Shown here: piece after piece, positions 8,473 to 16,438 of the stretch
How positions within the stretch are numbered: position 1 is the stretch's first letter
Layout: the number at the start of each line of letters is the position of its first letter
DNA from: Streptomyces sp. TSRI0281
Lineage (GTDB): Bacteria; Actinomycetota; Actinomycetes; Streptomycetales; Streptomycetaceae
DNA: 64,000 bases
NCBI RefSeq assembly: GCF_001905125.1
Contig: NZ_LWLE01000005.1
Location: forward strand, 180,644 to 244,643
Direction: 5' to 3'
The notes under the pieces: generated by a model
What the model was told of the DNA's origin: nothing
Databases searched by the model: none
What the model saw: only the letters and a program-made list of their open reading frames with translations
Made by a program: the position numbers and the translations under genes

Positions 8473-8948
8473 TGTCCCCGGCCGTGCTTCAGGACCACGA
8501 CAGGTACGCCAGGCTCCGGGTCCTGGACCCGGAGAGCGGGCACCTCTCCCCCGGCCCCGCCGACGCCTTCGCGCGACCTGCCGGTGAGCGGCTTTGCCAC
8601 GGCTTCGTTCACGTCCTGTCGCACGGCACCGCTGTCGGCGCCGCCCTGTACGCCGCGTCCTCGACGCTCTGGCTGCAGTACGGCGCCGAACGCTGGGAGC
8701 CGAGGGTGGCTTCCGTCCGGTCCGCCTCGCGGCCGGACGGAAGCCGCGTCCTTACCGTCACCGGCCGCGAGGGGGCGCCGTGGGAGACAGTTCCGCCCGC
8801 GCCGGTCCTGGGCCCCTTCGATCCGGCGTACGACTGGACCGACATGCTCGCGGACGACTTCCTCCTCTGGGTGACCGAGCAACTCTCCGACACCCGGCAC
8901 CGGGGCGTGCTGCGCGAGCACTATCTGCGGGGCTTCACCCCGGTGTGA
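8472..8948 (+). CDS. Conserved-looking hypothetical protein, coupled to the secreted protein
   Basis: 158 residues, family not recognised. The ATG shares its A with the TGA of the preceding gene (TGATG at 8470-8474), indicating translational coupling. No signal peptide or membrane segment is visible. The middle (FVHVLSHGTAVGAALYAASS) is mildly hydrophobic; the C-terminal half is acidic and aromatic (FDPAYDWTDMLADDFLLWV). Codon use is normal for the genome. Coupling suggests it acts with the exported protein before it, perhaps as a cytoplasmic partner; that is inference. Confidence 0.6.
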   Translation: MSPAVLQDHDRYARLRVLDPESGHLSPGPADAFARPAGERLCHGFVHVLSHGTAVGAALYAASSTLWLQYGAERWEPRVASVRSASRPDGSRVLTVTGREGAPWETVPPAPVLGPFDPAYDWTDMLADDFLLWVTEQLSDTRHRGVLREHYLRGFTPV

Positions 8949-9044
8949 CAAAGGCTGCGCCCCCTCCCCCCGCTCCGGGCACGTCGCGTTGTCAGTGGTG
9001 CGGCGCACACTGGACCGCAGTGCGGAACCGGCGAAGGGAGTGGG

Positions 9045-9566
9045 ATGGGCGCCGAGGAGGAGACCGGGTTCGAACCCGCCACCGGGGACGGTCCGCCGCC
9101 CCTGGGGGTGAGCGACGGGGCCATGGACGCCGACCGGGCGGCAGCGGTGCGGGCCGCCTCGGTACGGACCGCCGTCGAGGGGCTGCTTCAGATCCGCCGA
9201 CTGACCAACACCGGGCAGGCCGATCCGGAGGCGGTGCCCGCCGAGTGGGAGCTGCACCGGACGGTACGGGCCGTCGCACTGGCCCTGGAGGCTTCCGGGG
9301 CGACCCCGTCCGCCGTCGACGCGTCCGGGCGGCGCACAACGGCCGGGTACCGCGTGCTGGAAGGCGAATCCCCGGGCACGGCACGGGTGGAGTGGGCCGG
9401 CCCACCGGGGAGCGGAGCCGTTCATGAGGAAGAGGAGTCGCTGCCCCGGTGCGCCGACGCGTTGCGACGGCTGGGCTGGACGGCGCTGCTCTACCGGGGT
9501 CCGCGCCGGAGACGGTTCCTGGAGGTGGAGCCTCCCGCGGGGGCCATGCGCGCGAAGGGTGCGTGA
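9045..9566 (+). CDS. Hypothetical protein
   Basis: 173 residues, no recognised domain, no signal peptide or membrane segment. The start ATG follows AAGGGAG. The N-terminal 25 residues are acidic and Gly/Pro rich and probably disordered; from AAAVRAASVRTAVEGLLQIR the sequence looks helical, and the end contains CADALRRLGWTALLYRGPRR. It stands alone, 95 bases from the next small gene on the same strand. Confidence 0.5.
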   Translation: MGAEEETGFEPATGDGPPPLGVSDGAMDADRAAAVRAASVRTAVEGLLQIRRLTNTGQADPEAVPAEWELHRTVRAVALALEASGATPSAVDASGRRTTAGYRVLEGESPGTARVEWAGPPGSGAVHEEEESLPRCADALRRLGWTALLYRGPRRRRFLEVEPPAGAMRAKGA

Positions 9567-9661
9567 CGGGCGGCCTGCCCGCCGGGGCGGCTGCGGAGCG
9601 GCGTTGTCAGACCCATGGGGGATGCTTGCCGGTCCGACACCTCTGACCAGGAGATGCTGAG

Positions 9662-9889
9662 ATGAACAAGGACGAACTGGCCGCCGCCCAGGCCTACATC
9701 CGGTTACTGGAGGCCACCCGGGCCGCGCTCTCGGACCCGGACGACGCACCGCTGTACCTGCCGCTGCTCACCTCTCCGATGGAGGAGGCGGACCGGGCCC
9801 TCAGCGGCGCGGGGCTGACGGGCAACGAGGACAGGCTGTTCGCTCTGGTACGGACGTTGCGACCCTGCCTGTCCGGCAGCGACCGCTGA
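9662..9889 (+). CDS. Small hypothetical protein with a TTA codon
   Basis: 75 residues, helical in look (KDELAAAQAYIRLLEATRAA), no recognised domain. The ATG follows AGGAG by 8 bases, which makes translation credible. Codon 15 is TTA (9704-9706). In Streptomyces this leucine codon needs the bldA tRNA, so the product would appear mainly during development or late growth. It lies upstream of the rhamnose operon but is separated from it by 258 bases of apparent promoter DNA. Confidence 0.5.
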   Translation: MNKDELAAAQAYIRLLEATRAALSDPDDAPLYLPLLTSPMEEADRALSGAGLTGNEDRLFALVRTLRPCLSGSDR

Positions 9890-10085
9890 CCCGCGCGCCC
9901 GGCCGGCGGACCGGTGCGACGGTGGCGCTCCACAGCACCTGAGTGCCCCTCGCGGGGACCACGAGGTGTCGAAGAGCGCCTTGCTCCCGCCCCTGCGCGA
10001 CTCCGTGGTGAATTGATTCAAAATCCTCCGAAACTTTGCTGACTGCTTGACTAGCAGCGAGAACGAAATCTAGCGTACGTTGCTG

Positions 10086-10099
10086 ATGAAACGATTCAT
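10086..10099. promoter_or_regulatory. Possible operator upstream of the rhamnose operon
   Basis: ATGAA-ACGA-TTCAT is a perfect 5-bp inverted repeat about 50 bases before the isomerase start. The leader 10,010-10,100 is unusually AT-rich for this DNA and also contains TTGATTCAA at 10015-10023. This is where a LacI- or DeoR-type rhamnose regulator would bind, but no regulator gene is in the window. Confidence 0.45.
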
Positions 10100-10147
10100 A
10101 TCCGGGTCGCCAGCGATCGCCGGATGACTCCCGCTTACGAGGTGCTC

Positions 10148-11314
10148 ATGTCTGATGTGTCGGCCGTCAAGGCAGCTCTCAAGTCTCAGGTGATCGAGAC
10201 GCCGTCGTGGGGCTACGGCAATTCCGGGACCCGCTTCAAGGTGTTCGCCCAGCCGGGTGTGCCGCGCGACCCGTTCGAGAAGCTCCAGGACGCCGCCCAG
10301 GTGCACGCGTTCACCGGCGTCGCCCCGAAGGTCTCCCTGCACATCCCGTGGGACAAGGTCGAGGACTACACGGCGCTGACCGGCCACGCAGAGGACCTCG
10401 GACTGCGGATCGGTGCGATCAACTCCAACGTCTTCCAGGACGACGACTTCAAACTGGGCTCGGTCACCCACCCCGATCCCTCGGTCCGCCGCAAGGCCAC
10501 CGACCATCTGCTCGCCTGTGTCGACGTGATGGACGCCACCGGCTCCCCCGACCTCAAGCTGTGGTTCTCCGACGGCACCAACTACCCCGGCCAGGACGAC
10601 ATCGCGGGCCGTCAGGACCGGCTGGCCGAGGCGCTGGCGGAGATCTACGACCGGCTAGGCGACGACCAGCGGATCCTGTTGGAGTACAAGCTGTTCGAGC
10701 CCGCGTTCTACACCACGGACGTGCCGGACTGGGGCACCGCCTACGCCCACTGTCTCCAGCTCGGCCCGAAGGCCCGGGTCGTCGTGGACACCGGCCACCA
10801 CGCCCCCGGCACCAACATCGAGTTCATCGTCGCGTTCCTGCTGCGTGAGGGGAAGCTCGGCGCGTTCGACTTCAACTCCCGTTTCTACGCCGACGACGAT
10901 CTGATGGCCGGGGCCGCGGACCCGTTCCAGCTGTTCCGGATCATGCACGAAGTGGTCAAGAACGGCGGTCTCAGGACCGAGACGAACGTCAACTTCATGC
11001 TCGACCAGTGCCACAACATCGAGGCCAAGATCCCTGCGGTCATCCGGTCGGTCACCAATGTCCAGGAAGCCACCGCCAAGGCGCTCCTGATCGACACCGA
11101 GGCCCTGGCCGCGGCTCAGCGTTCCGGTGATGTACTCGCGTCCAACGGTGTCCTCATGGACGCGTACAACACCGACGTACGGCCGCTGCTCGCCGAGGTG
11201 CGCGAGGAACTCGGCCTGGCCGGTGACCCGTTCGGCGCGTACCTCGCCTCGGGCAACCAGGAGCGGATCGCCGCCGCCCGGGTCGGTGGCGATCAGGCGG
11301 GCTGGGGAGCCTGA
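10148..11314 (+). CDS. rhaI: L-rhamnose isomerase
   Basis: 388 residues, the Pseudomonas stutzeri-type sugar isomerase that turns L-rhamnose into L-rhamnulose in the cytoplasm with a divalent metal. TIM-barrel metal-site stretches are visible: LLEYKLFEPAFYTTD (Glu), VVVDTGHHAPGTN (Asp and His pair), FDFNSRFYADDDL (Asp cluster). The ATG at 10148 (MSDVSAVKAAL) is preferred to the one at 10124 because GAGGTG lies just before it. It is the first gene of the rhamnose operon; the aldolase/dehydrogenase follows after 70 bases. Confidence 0.93.
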   Translation: MSDVSAVKAALKSQVIETPSWGYGNSGTRFKVFAQPGVPRDPFEKLQDAAQVHAFTGVAPKVSLHIPWDKVEDYTALTGHAEDLGLRIGAINSNVFQDDDFKLGSVTHPDPSVRRKATDHLLACVDVMDATGSPDLKLWFSDGTNYPGQDDIAGRQDRLAEALAEIYDRLGDDQRILLEYKLFEPAFYTTDVPDWGTAYAHCLQLGPKARVVVDTGHHAPGTNIEFIVAFLLREGKLGAFDFNSRFYADDDLMAGAADPFQLFRIMHEVVKNGGLRTETNVNFMLDQCHNIEAKIPAVIRSVTNVQEATAKALLIDTEALAAAQRSGDVLASNGVLMDAYNTDVRPLLAEVREELGLAGDPFGAYLASGNQERIAAARVGGDQAGWGA

Positions 11315-11384
11315 GCCGCTCCCCAGCCCCGACGTCCACGTAACCGACCGGCCCTCGTCCGGGCCGCCTCCCGAAGGAATCCAC

Positions 11385-13430
11385 ATGACGTCCGCGACGC
11401 ATGCCGCAGTCGCCGCGCTCCTGGAGCGCGCCCATCGCATCGGCTCCGATCCCCGCAACACCAACTACGCGGGGGGCAACACCTCGGCCAAGACGACCGG
11501 GACCGATCCTGTCACCGGCGGCGAGGCCGAACTGCTCTGGGTCAAGGGCTCGGGCGGTGACCTCGGCACGCTCACCGAGGCCGGTCTCGCCGTACTCCGC
11601 CTGGACCGGGTCCGCGCGCTCAGGGACGTGTACCCGGGGGTGGAGCGCGAGGACGAGATGGTCTCGGCGTTCGACTACTGCCTGCACGGCAAGGGCGGTG
11701 CCGCTCCGTCCATCGACACCGCGATGCACGCCCTCGTCGAAGCCGCGCACGTGGACCATCTGCACCCGGACTCCGGTATCGCGCTGGCGTGCGCGGCCGA
11801 CGGCGAGAAGCTGACGGCACAGTGCTTCGGCGACAAGGTGGCCTGGGTGGGCTGGCGGCGGCCCGGCTTCCAGCTCGGCCTGGACATCGCCGCCGTCAAG
11901 GAGGCCAATCCGCAGGCGGTCGGCGTGATCCTGGGCGGTCACGGCATCACCGCCTGGGGCGACACGTCGCAGGAGTGCGAGCGCAACGCGCTGTGGATGA
12001 TCCGCACCGCCGAGACGTTCCTTCAGGAACACGGCAGGGACGAGCCGTTCGGGGCCGTGCTGCCGGGCCGGGAGGCCCTGGCCGAGGAACTGCGCCGGGA
12101 GCGGGCCGCCGCGCTCGCGCCGGTCGTCCGGGGTCTCGCCTCCACCGACCGTCCGCAGGTCGGCCACTACAGCGACGCCGAACCGGTACTGGACTTCCTG
12201 GCGCGTGCCGAGCATCCGCGGCTCGCCGCGCTGGGCACCTCCTGCCCGGACCACTTCCTGCGGACGAAGGTCAGGCCGCTCGTCCTGGACCTGCCGGCCG
12301 ACGCACCGCTGGACGAGGCGATCGGCCGGCTGAGGGAACTGCACGCGGACTACCGCGAGGAGTACCGCGCCTACTACGAACGGCACGCCGTCCCCTGCTC
12401 CCCCGCCATGCGCGGTGCGGACCCGGCGATCGTGCTCGTGCCCGGAGTCGGCATGTTCTCGTTCGGCAAGGACAAGCAGACGGCCCGGGTCGCCGGAGAG
12501 TTCTACCTCAACGCCATCAACGTGATGCGTGGCGCCGAGGCCGTCTCCTCGTACGCGCCGATCGAGGAGCGGGAGAGGTTCCGCATCGAGTACTGGGAGC
12601 TGGAGGAGGCGAAACTGCGCCGGATGCCGAAGCCGAAGGCACTGGCGACCAGGGTCGCTCTGGTCACCGGTGCCGGATCGGGCATCGGCAAGGCCATCGC
12701 CCGGCGGCTGGCGGCGGAAGGCGCCTGTGTGGTGGTGGCGGATCTGAACGCCGAGAACGCCGCCGCGGTGGCCGAAGAGCTGGGCGGGACGGACAAAGCG
12801 GTTGCGGTGGGTGTCGACGTCACCCGCGAGGAGCAGATCGTCGACGCGTTCAAGGCCGCCGTACTCGCCTTCGGCGGTGTGGACCTCGTCGTGAACAACG
12901 CCGGGATCTCCATCTCGAAGCCGCTGCTGGAGACGACGGCGCGGGACTGGGACCTCCAGCACGACATCATGGCGCGCGGTTCGTTCCTGGTGTCGCGCGA
13001 AGCGGCCCGGGTGATGCGGGCACAGGGGCTGGGCGGCGACATCGTCTACATCGCCTCCAAGAACGCCGTGTTCGCGGGCCCGAACAACATCGCGTACTCC
13101 GCGACCAAGGCCGATCAGGCCCACCAGGTACGGCTGTTGGCCGCCGAGCTGGGTGAGCACGGCATCCGGGTCAACGGCGTCAACCCGGACGGGGTGGTGC
13201 GCGGCTCCGGCATCTTCGCCGCGGGCTGGGGCGCCCAGCGCGCCGCGACCTACGGCATCGAGGAGGAGAAGCTGGGCGAGTTCTACGCCCAGCGGACCCT
13301 GCTCAAGCGAGAGGTGCTCCCCGAGCACGTGGCCAATGCCGTCTTCGCGCTGACCGGTGGCGATCTCACCCATACCACCGGGCTCCACATTCCCGTCGAC
13401 GCCGGTGTGGCGGCGGCCTTCCTGCGCTGA
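11385..13430 (+). CDS. Bifunctional rhamnulose-1-phosphate aldolase / L-lactaldehyde dehydrogenase
   Basis: 681 residues with two fused enzymes. Residues 1 to about 410 are a class II aldolase/adducin domain (VDHLHPDSGIALA and GGHGITAWGD hold the zinc-binding His residues) that would split L-rhamnulose-1-phosphate into dihydroxyacetone phosphate and L-lactaldehyde. From about 420 a short-chain dehydrogenase follows: VALVTGAGSGIGKAIARRL, VVNNAGIS near 500, YSATK near 568; it would oxidise the lactaldehyde to lactate. This matches the RhaEW/YuxG type known in rhizobia and bacilli. The ATG follows GAAGGA. It lies between rhaI and the kinase in one operon. Confidence 0.92.
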   Translation: MTSATHAAVAALLERAHRIGSDPRNTNYAGGNTSAKTTGTDPVTGGEAELLWVKGSGGDLGTLTEAGLAVLRLDRVRALRDVYPGVEREDEMVSAFDYCLHGKGGAAPSIDTAMHALVEAAHVDHLHPDSGIALACAADGEKLTAQCFGDKVAWVGWRRPGFQLGLDIAAVKEANPQAVGVILGGHGITAWGDTSQECERNALWMIRTAETFLQEHGRDEPFGAVLPGREALAEELRRERAAALAPVVRGLASTDRPQVGHYSDAEPVLDFLARAEHPRLAALGTSCPDHFLRTKVRPLVLDLPADAPLDEAIGRLRELHADYREEYRAYYERHAVPCSPAMRGADPAIVLVPGVGMFSFGKDKQTARVAGEFYLNAINVMRGAEAVSSYAPIEERERFRIEYWELEEAKLRRMPKPKALATRVALVTGAGSGIGKAIARRLAAEGACVVVADLNAENAAAVAEELGGTDKAVAVGVDVTREEQIVDAFKAAVLAFGGVDLVVNNAGISISKPLLETTARDWDLQHDIMARGSFLVSREAARVMRAQGLGGDIVYIASKNAVFAGPNNIAYSATKADQAHQVRLLAAELGEHGIRVNGVNPDGVVRGSGIFAAGWGAQRAATYGIEEEKLGEFYAQRTLLKREVLPEHVANAVFALTGGDLTHTTGLHIPVDAGVAAAFLR

Positions 13431-13491
13431 CCACGTGCGGCGTCGCCCGGACATGGACCGGGCGGCACCACCCGGATCGGATGAGATCTTC

Positions 13492-14970
13492 ATGCCTGTT
13501 GCTTCACGGAACGACCCGGTCTTCGCCGCTGTGGACCTCGGCGCCACCAGCGGCCGGGTGATCACCGGAAGGGTGGGGTCAGGCGCGCCGGTGCTGACCG
13601 AGGTGCACCGTTTCCCCAACACTCCGGTCCGGCTGCCGGACGGGCTGCGCTGGGACGTTCTCGCCCTGTATCAGGGGATGCTGGACGGTCTGCGCATGGC
13701 CGCGCGCAGCGGTCCGGTCGCCTCGATCGGCATCGACACCTGGGCGGTCGACTACGGCCTGCTGGACGCCGACGGGGCCTTGCTCGGGATGCCCTTCCAC
13801 TACCGCGACAGCCGCAACGCGGGGGCCGCGGCCCGGGTGCTGGCGCGCTGCGGTGCGCGGGAGTTGTATGCGGTGAGCGGGTTGCAGCATCTGGCGTTCA
13901 ACACGGTGTTCCAGCTGGCCGCCCACCGCTCGACGGCGCAGTGGCGGTCGGGGCGGACACTGCTGCTGATTCCTGATCTGCTGGTGCACTGGCTGACCGG
14001 CGCGGTCGGGGCGGAGATCACCAACGCGTCGACCACCGGGCTGCTGGACGCACGCGACGGGACCTGGTCCGATGCGTTGATCGACCGTCTCGGGCTGGAT
14101 CGCGCACTGTTTCCGCCCCTGCGTGAGCCGGGTGACACGGCGGGAACGCTGCTTTCCCATGTCGCCGAGTTGACCGGTCTACCCACCGGTACGCCGGTGA
14201 CGACGGTCGCCTCGCACGACACGGCCTCGGCGGTGGCCGCGGTTCCTGCGACGGAGCCGGGATTCGCGTACATCTCGTGCGGCACGTGGTCCCTGGCGGG
14301 GCTGGAGCTGACGGATCCGGTACTGACGGAGGAGTCGCGGGCGGCGAACTTCACCAATGAGCGGGGCGTCGACGGGACTGTCCGCTACCTCCGCAACATC
14401 ATGGGCATGTGGCTTCTGGAGGAGTGCCGCCGTACCTGGGACCGGTCCGGTACGGCGACGAGCCTGGCCGGACTCCTCGCCCAGGCGGCGCGGGCGCGGC
14501 CGTTCGCCGCGGTGATGGATCCCGACGACCCCTCGTTCCTGGCACCGGGTGACATGCCGTCGCGGATCGATGCCTTCCTCGTACGGACCGGACAGGCTCC
14601 ACCGGACAGCCGGGGCGGCTATGTGCGGTGCGTGCTGGAGAGCCTGGCGCTGGCCCATCGCCGGACGCTGCGACAGGCCGCCGAACTGGCGGGACGTGAC
14701 ATGACCCGGATCCATCTGGTCGGCGGCGGTTCGCGCAACGAGCTGCTCTGCCAGTGGACCGCGGACGCGACCGGCCTGCCCGTGACGGCGGGGCCCGCCG
14801 AGGCGACGGCTCTCGGCAATATTCTGCTGCAGGCACGTGCCCAGGGCCTGGTGGGCGATCTCCCCGACCTGCGGCGGCTGGCCGCCCGTACGCAGGAGTT
14901 GCGGCACTACAGCCCGCTCGGCGACCGGCGGGCCTGGGACCGGGCGGCGGCGCGACTGGAACAGGGCTGA
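13492..14970 (+). CDS. rhaB: Rhamnulokinase
   Basis: 492 residues of the FGGY sugar-kinase family, which phosphorylates L-rhamnulose at C1 with ATP. The phosphate-1 motif FAAVDLGATSGRVITG opens the protein, IGIDTWAVDYGLLD marks the sugar site, and HLVGGGSRNELLCQWTADAT is the adenosine motif. It starts 61 bases after the aldolase gene; the ATG at 13492 has only a weak GATGAGA site. It completes the three-step route from L-rhamnose to dihydroxyacetone phosphate and lactate. Mutarotase and transporter genes are not seen here. Confidence 0.92.
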   Translation: MPVASRNDPVFAAVDLGATSGRVITGRVGSGAPVLTEVHRFPNTPVRLPDGLRWDVLALYQGMLDGLRMAARSGPVASIGIDTWAVDYGLLDADGALLGMPFHYRDSRNAGAAARVLARCGARELYAVSGLQHLAFNTVFQLAAHRSTAQWRSGRTLLLIPDLLVHWLTGAVGAEITNASTTGLLDARDGTWSDALIDRLGLDRALFPPLREPGDTAGTLLSHVAELTGLPTGTPVTTVASHDTASAVAAVPATEPGFAYISCGTWSLAGLELTDPVLTEESRAANFTNERGVDGTVRYLRNIMGMWLLEECRRTWDRSGTATSLAGLLAQAARARPFAAVMDPDDPSFLAPGDMPSRIDAFLVRTGQAPPDSRGGYVRCVLESLALAHRRTLRQAAELAGRDMTRIHLVGGGSRNELLCQWTADATGLPVTAGPAEATALGNILLQARAQGLVGDLPDLRRLAARTQELRHYSPLGDRRAWDRAAARLEQG

Positions 14971-15015
14971 GCAGCCGGAGCGGCGGCGGTCGGGACCCTG
15001 GGCGGGTGGAGTGAG

Positions 15016-15101
15016 GTCCCCGGGCGGGCGGCCTCAGGGGCCCGGGGCCGTGGGGCGGGGTCCGTGGGCGGGCGCCTCAGGGTCCCGGGCCGTGGGGCGG
15101 G
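15016..15101. repeat. Imperfect tandem repeat, two copies of about 43 bp
   Basis: Copy one is 15016-15059 and copy two 15060-15101; both run from GTCC through GGGCGGGC, GCCTCAGGG and GCCGTGGGGCGGG with a few single-base differences and two missing bases in copy two. They fill most of the space between rhaB and the opposing acyl-CoA hydrolase gene, so they lie after both stops and may fold in both transcripts. Confidence 0.8.
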
Positions 15102-15112
15102 CCCGCGCCCGC

Positions 15113-16171
15113 TCAGGAGAGCCCCAGTTCCCGCTCACCCGATCCGAGCGGGGCGAAGAAGCGGGCGACGTCATTGTCGGTGACCTCGGCGAGGACGGCC
15201 GGCTTCCACTGCGGGTTCCGGTCCTTGTCGATGATCTGGGCGCGCACGCCCTCCACGAAGTCGGGCCGCTCGAAAGCCCGGCTGGAGACACGGAACTCCT
15301 GGTCGAGAACGGCCTCCAGGCTGTCGAGCGTGGCCGCCCTGCGCACAGCGGCGAGAGTGACCTTGAGCGCGGTGGGCGACTTCGCCAGAAGCGTACGGGC
15401 GGCCTCCTCGGCCGCCGGTACGCCACTGGTCCGGAGCCGCTCGGCGATCTCCTCGACCGTGTCCGCGGCATAGCAGCCATCGATCCAGTGGCGCTGGGCG
15501 GCAAGCTCACCGACGGGCGCGTCGGAGGCGTATCGCAGTACTGTCCGCGTCACCTCGTCCGGGGTGGCACTCACGGCGAGGTCCGCGGAGAGTTCCGGCA
15601 GGCGCTGCGACGGGACGAAGTGGTCGGCGAGGCCGCACAGCAGCGCGTCGGCCGCGCCGACTGCCCGGCCGGTGAGCGCCAGATGCGTACCCAGCTCCCC
15701 GGGTGCCGCGGCCAGCAGATGGGTGCCGCCGACATCGGGCACGAACCCGATTCCGGTCTCGGGCATGGCCACGCGCGAGCGTTCGGTGACGACGCGGATG
15801 CTGCCGTGGGCCGAGACACCCACGCCGCCGCCCATCACGATGCCGTCCATCAGCGCGACGTACGGCTTGCGGAATCGGGCGATCCGGGCGTTGAGGCCAT
15901 ACTCGTCGCGCCAGAACTCCAGGGAGGCCCGGCCCCCGGCGCGTGCGTCGTCGTGGAGGGTACGGATGTCACCGCCCGCGCACAGACCGCGTTCCCCCGC
16001 CCCGTCGATCACGACCGAGGTGACCGCGTCGTCGTGCTCGGCCCGGGCGAGGGCCGCGTCGACGAGCCGCACCATGACGTGGTTGAGGGCGTTGAGCGCT
16101 CGGGGCCGGTTCAGCGTGATGAACAGGGCGTGGCCCTCGGTGTGCAGCAGGACGGGGTCGTCATCGTTCAT
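15113..16171 (-). CDS. 3-hydroxyisobutyryl-CoA hydrolase (enoyl-CoA hydratase superfamily)
   Basis: 352 residues. The crotonase fold is clear (LNRPRALNALNHVMV, CAGGDIRTLHDD), and the length plus GIVMGGGVGVSAHGSIRVVT and MPETGIGFVPDVGGTHLLA are typical of 3-hydroxyisobutyryl-CoA hydrolases, which release 3-hydroxyisobutyrate in valine breakdown. Plain enoyl-CoA hydratases are about 90 residues shorter and lack the C-terminal FVEGVRAQIIDKDRNPQWKP. The ATG at 16171 follows GGAG. It is a single gene here, with no valine-pathway neighbours. Confidence 0.88.
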   Translation of the reverse strand: MNDDDPVLLHTEGHALFITLNRPRALNALNHVMVRLVDAALARAEHDDAVTSVVIDGAGERGLCAGGDIRTLHDDARAGGRASLEFWRDEYGLNARIARFRKPYVALMDGIVMGGGVGVSAHGSIRVVTERSRVAMPETGIGFVPDVGGTHLLAAAPGELGTHLALTGRAVGAADALLCGLADHFVPSQRLPELSADLAVSATPDEVTRTVLRYASDAPVGELAAQRHWIDGCYAADTVEEIAERLRTSGVPAAEEAARTLLAKSPTALKVTLAAVRRAATLDSLEAVLDQEFRVSSRAFERPDFVEGVRAQIIDKDRNPQWKPAVLAEVTDNDVARFFAPLGSGERELGLS

Positions 16172-16438
16172 GAGTGCGCTCCGGTCAGTGGGCCCCTGGG
16201 CGGACAGCCCGCCGTTCGCGGGCGATCTTGCCCTGCCCATTCTGCGACGGCCGCGCCGGGGGGCAGGAAAGGGGGTGGGCAAGGAGCAGGACCAGGAGGC
16301 GGGCAGGGGTCGGCCGGGGAGCCTGGGAGGGGCAGCCCCGGGCGATCTGCTGTGGCAGTCCCGCCGGACCGGCTCGACAATTGAGGTCTACGGGCCGCGC
16401 CGTCCAGCAGCCCCGGCCGGATGACCTCCGGAGGGGGA

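Noticed and set aside
11154..13622. 822-codon minus-strand frame opposite the rhamnose aldolase gene
   Set aside because: Shadow of a strongly biased coding strand; no start with ribosome site and no recognised domain.
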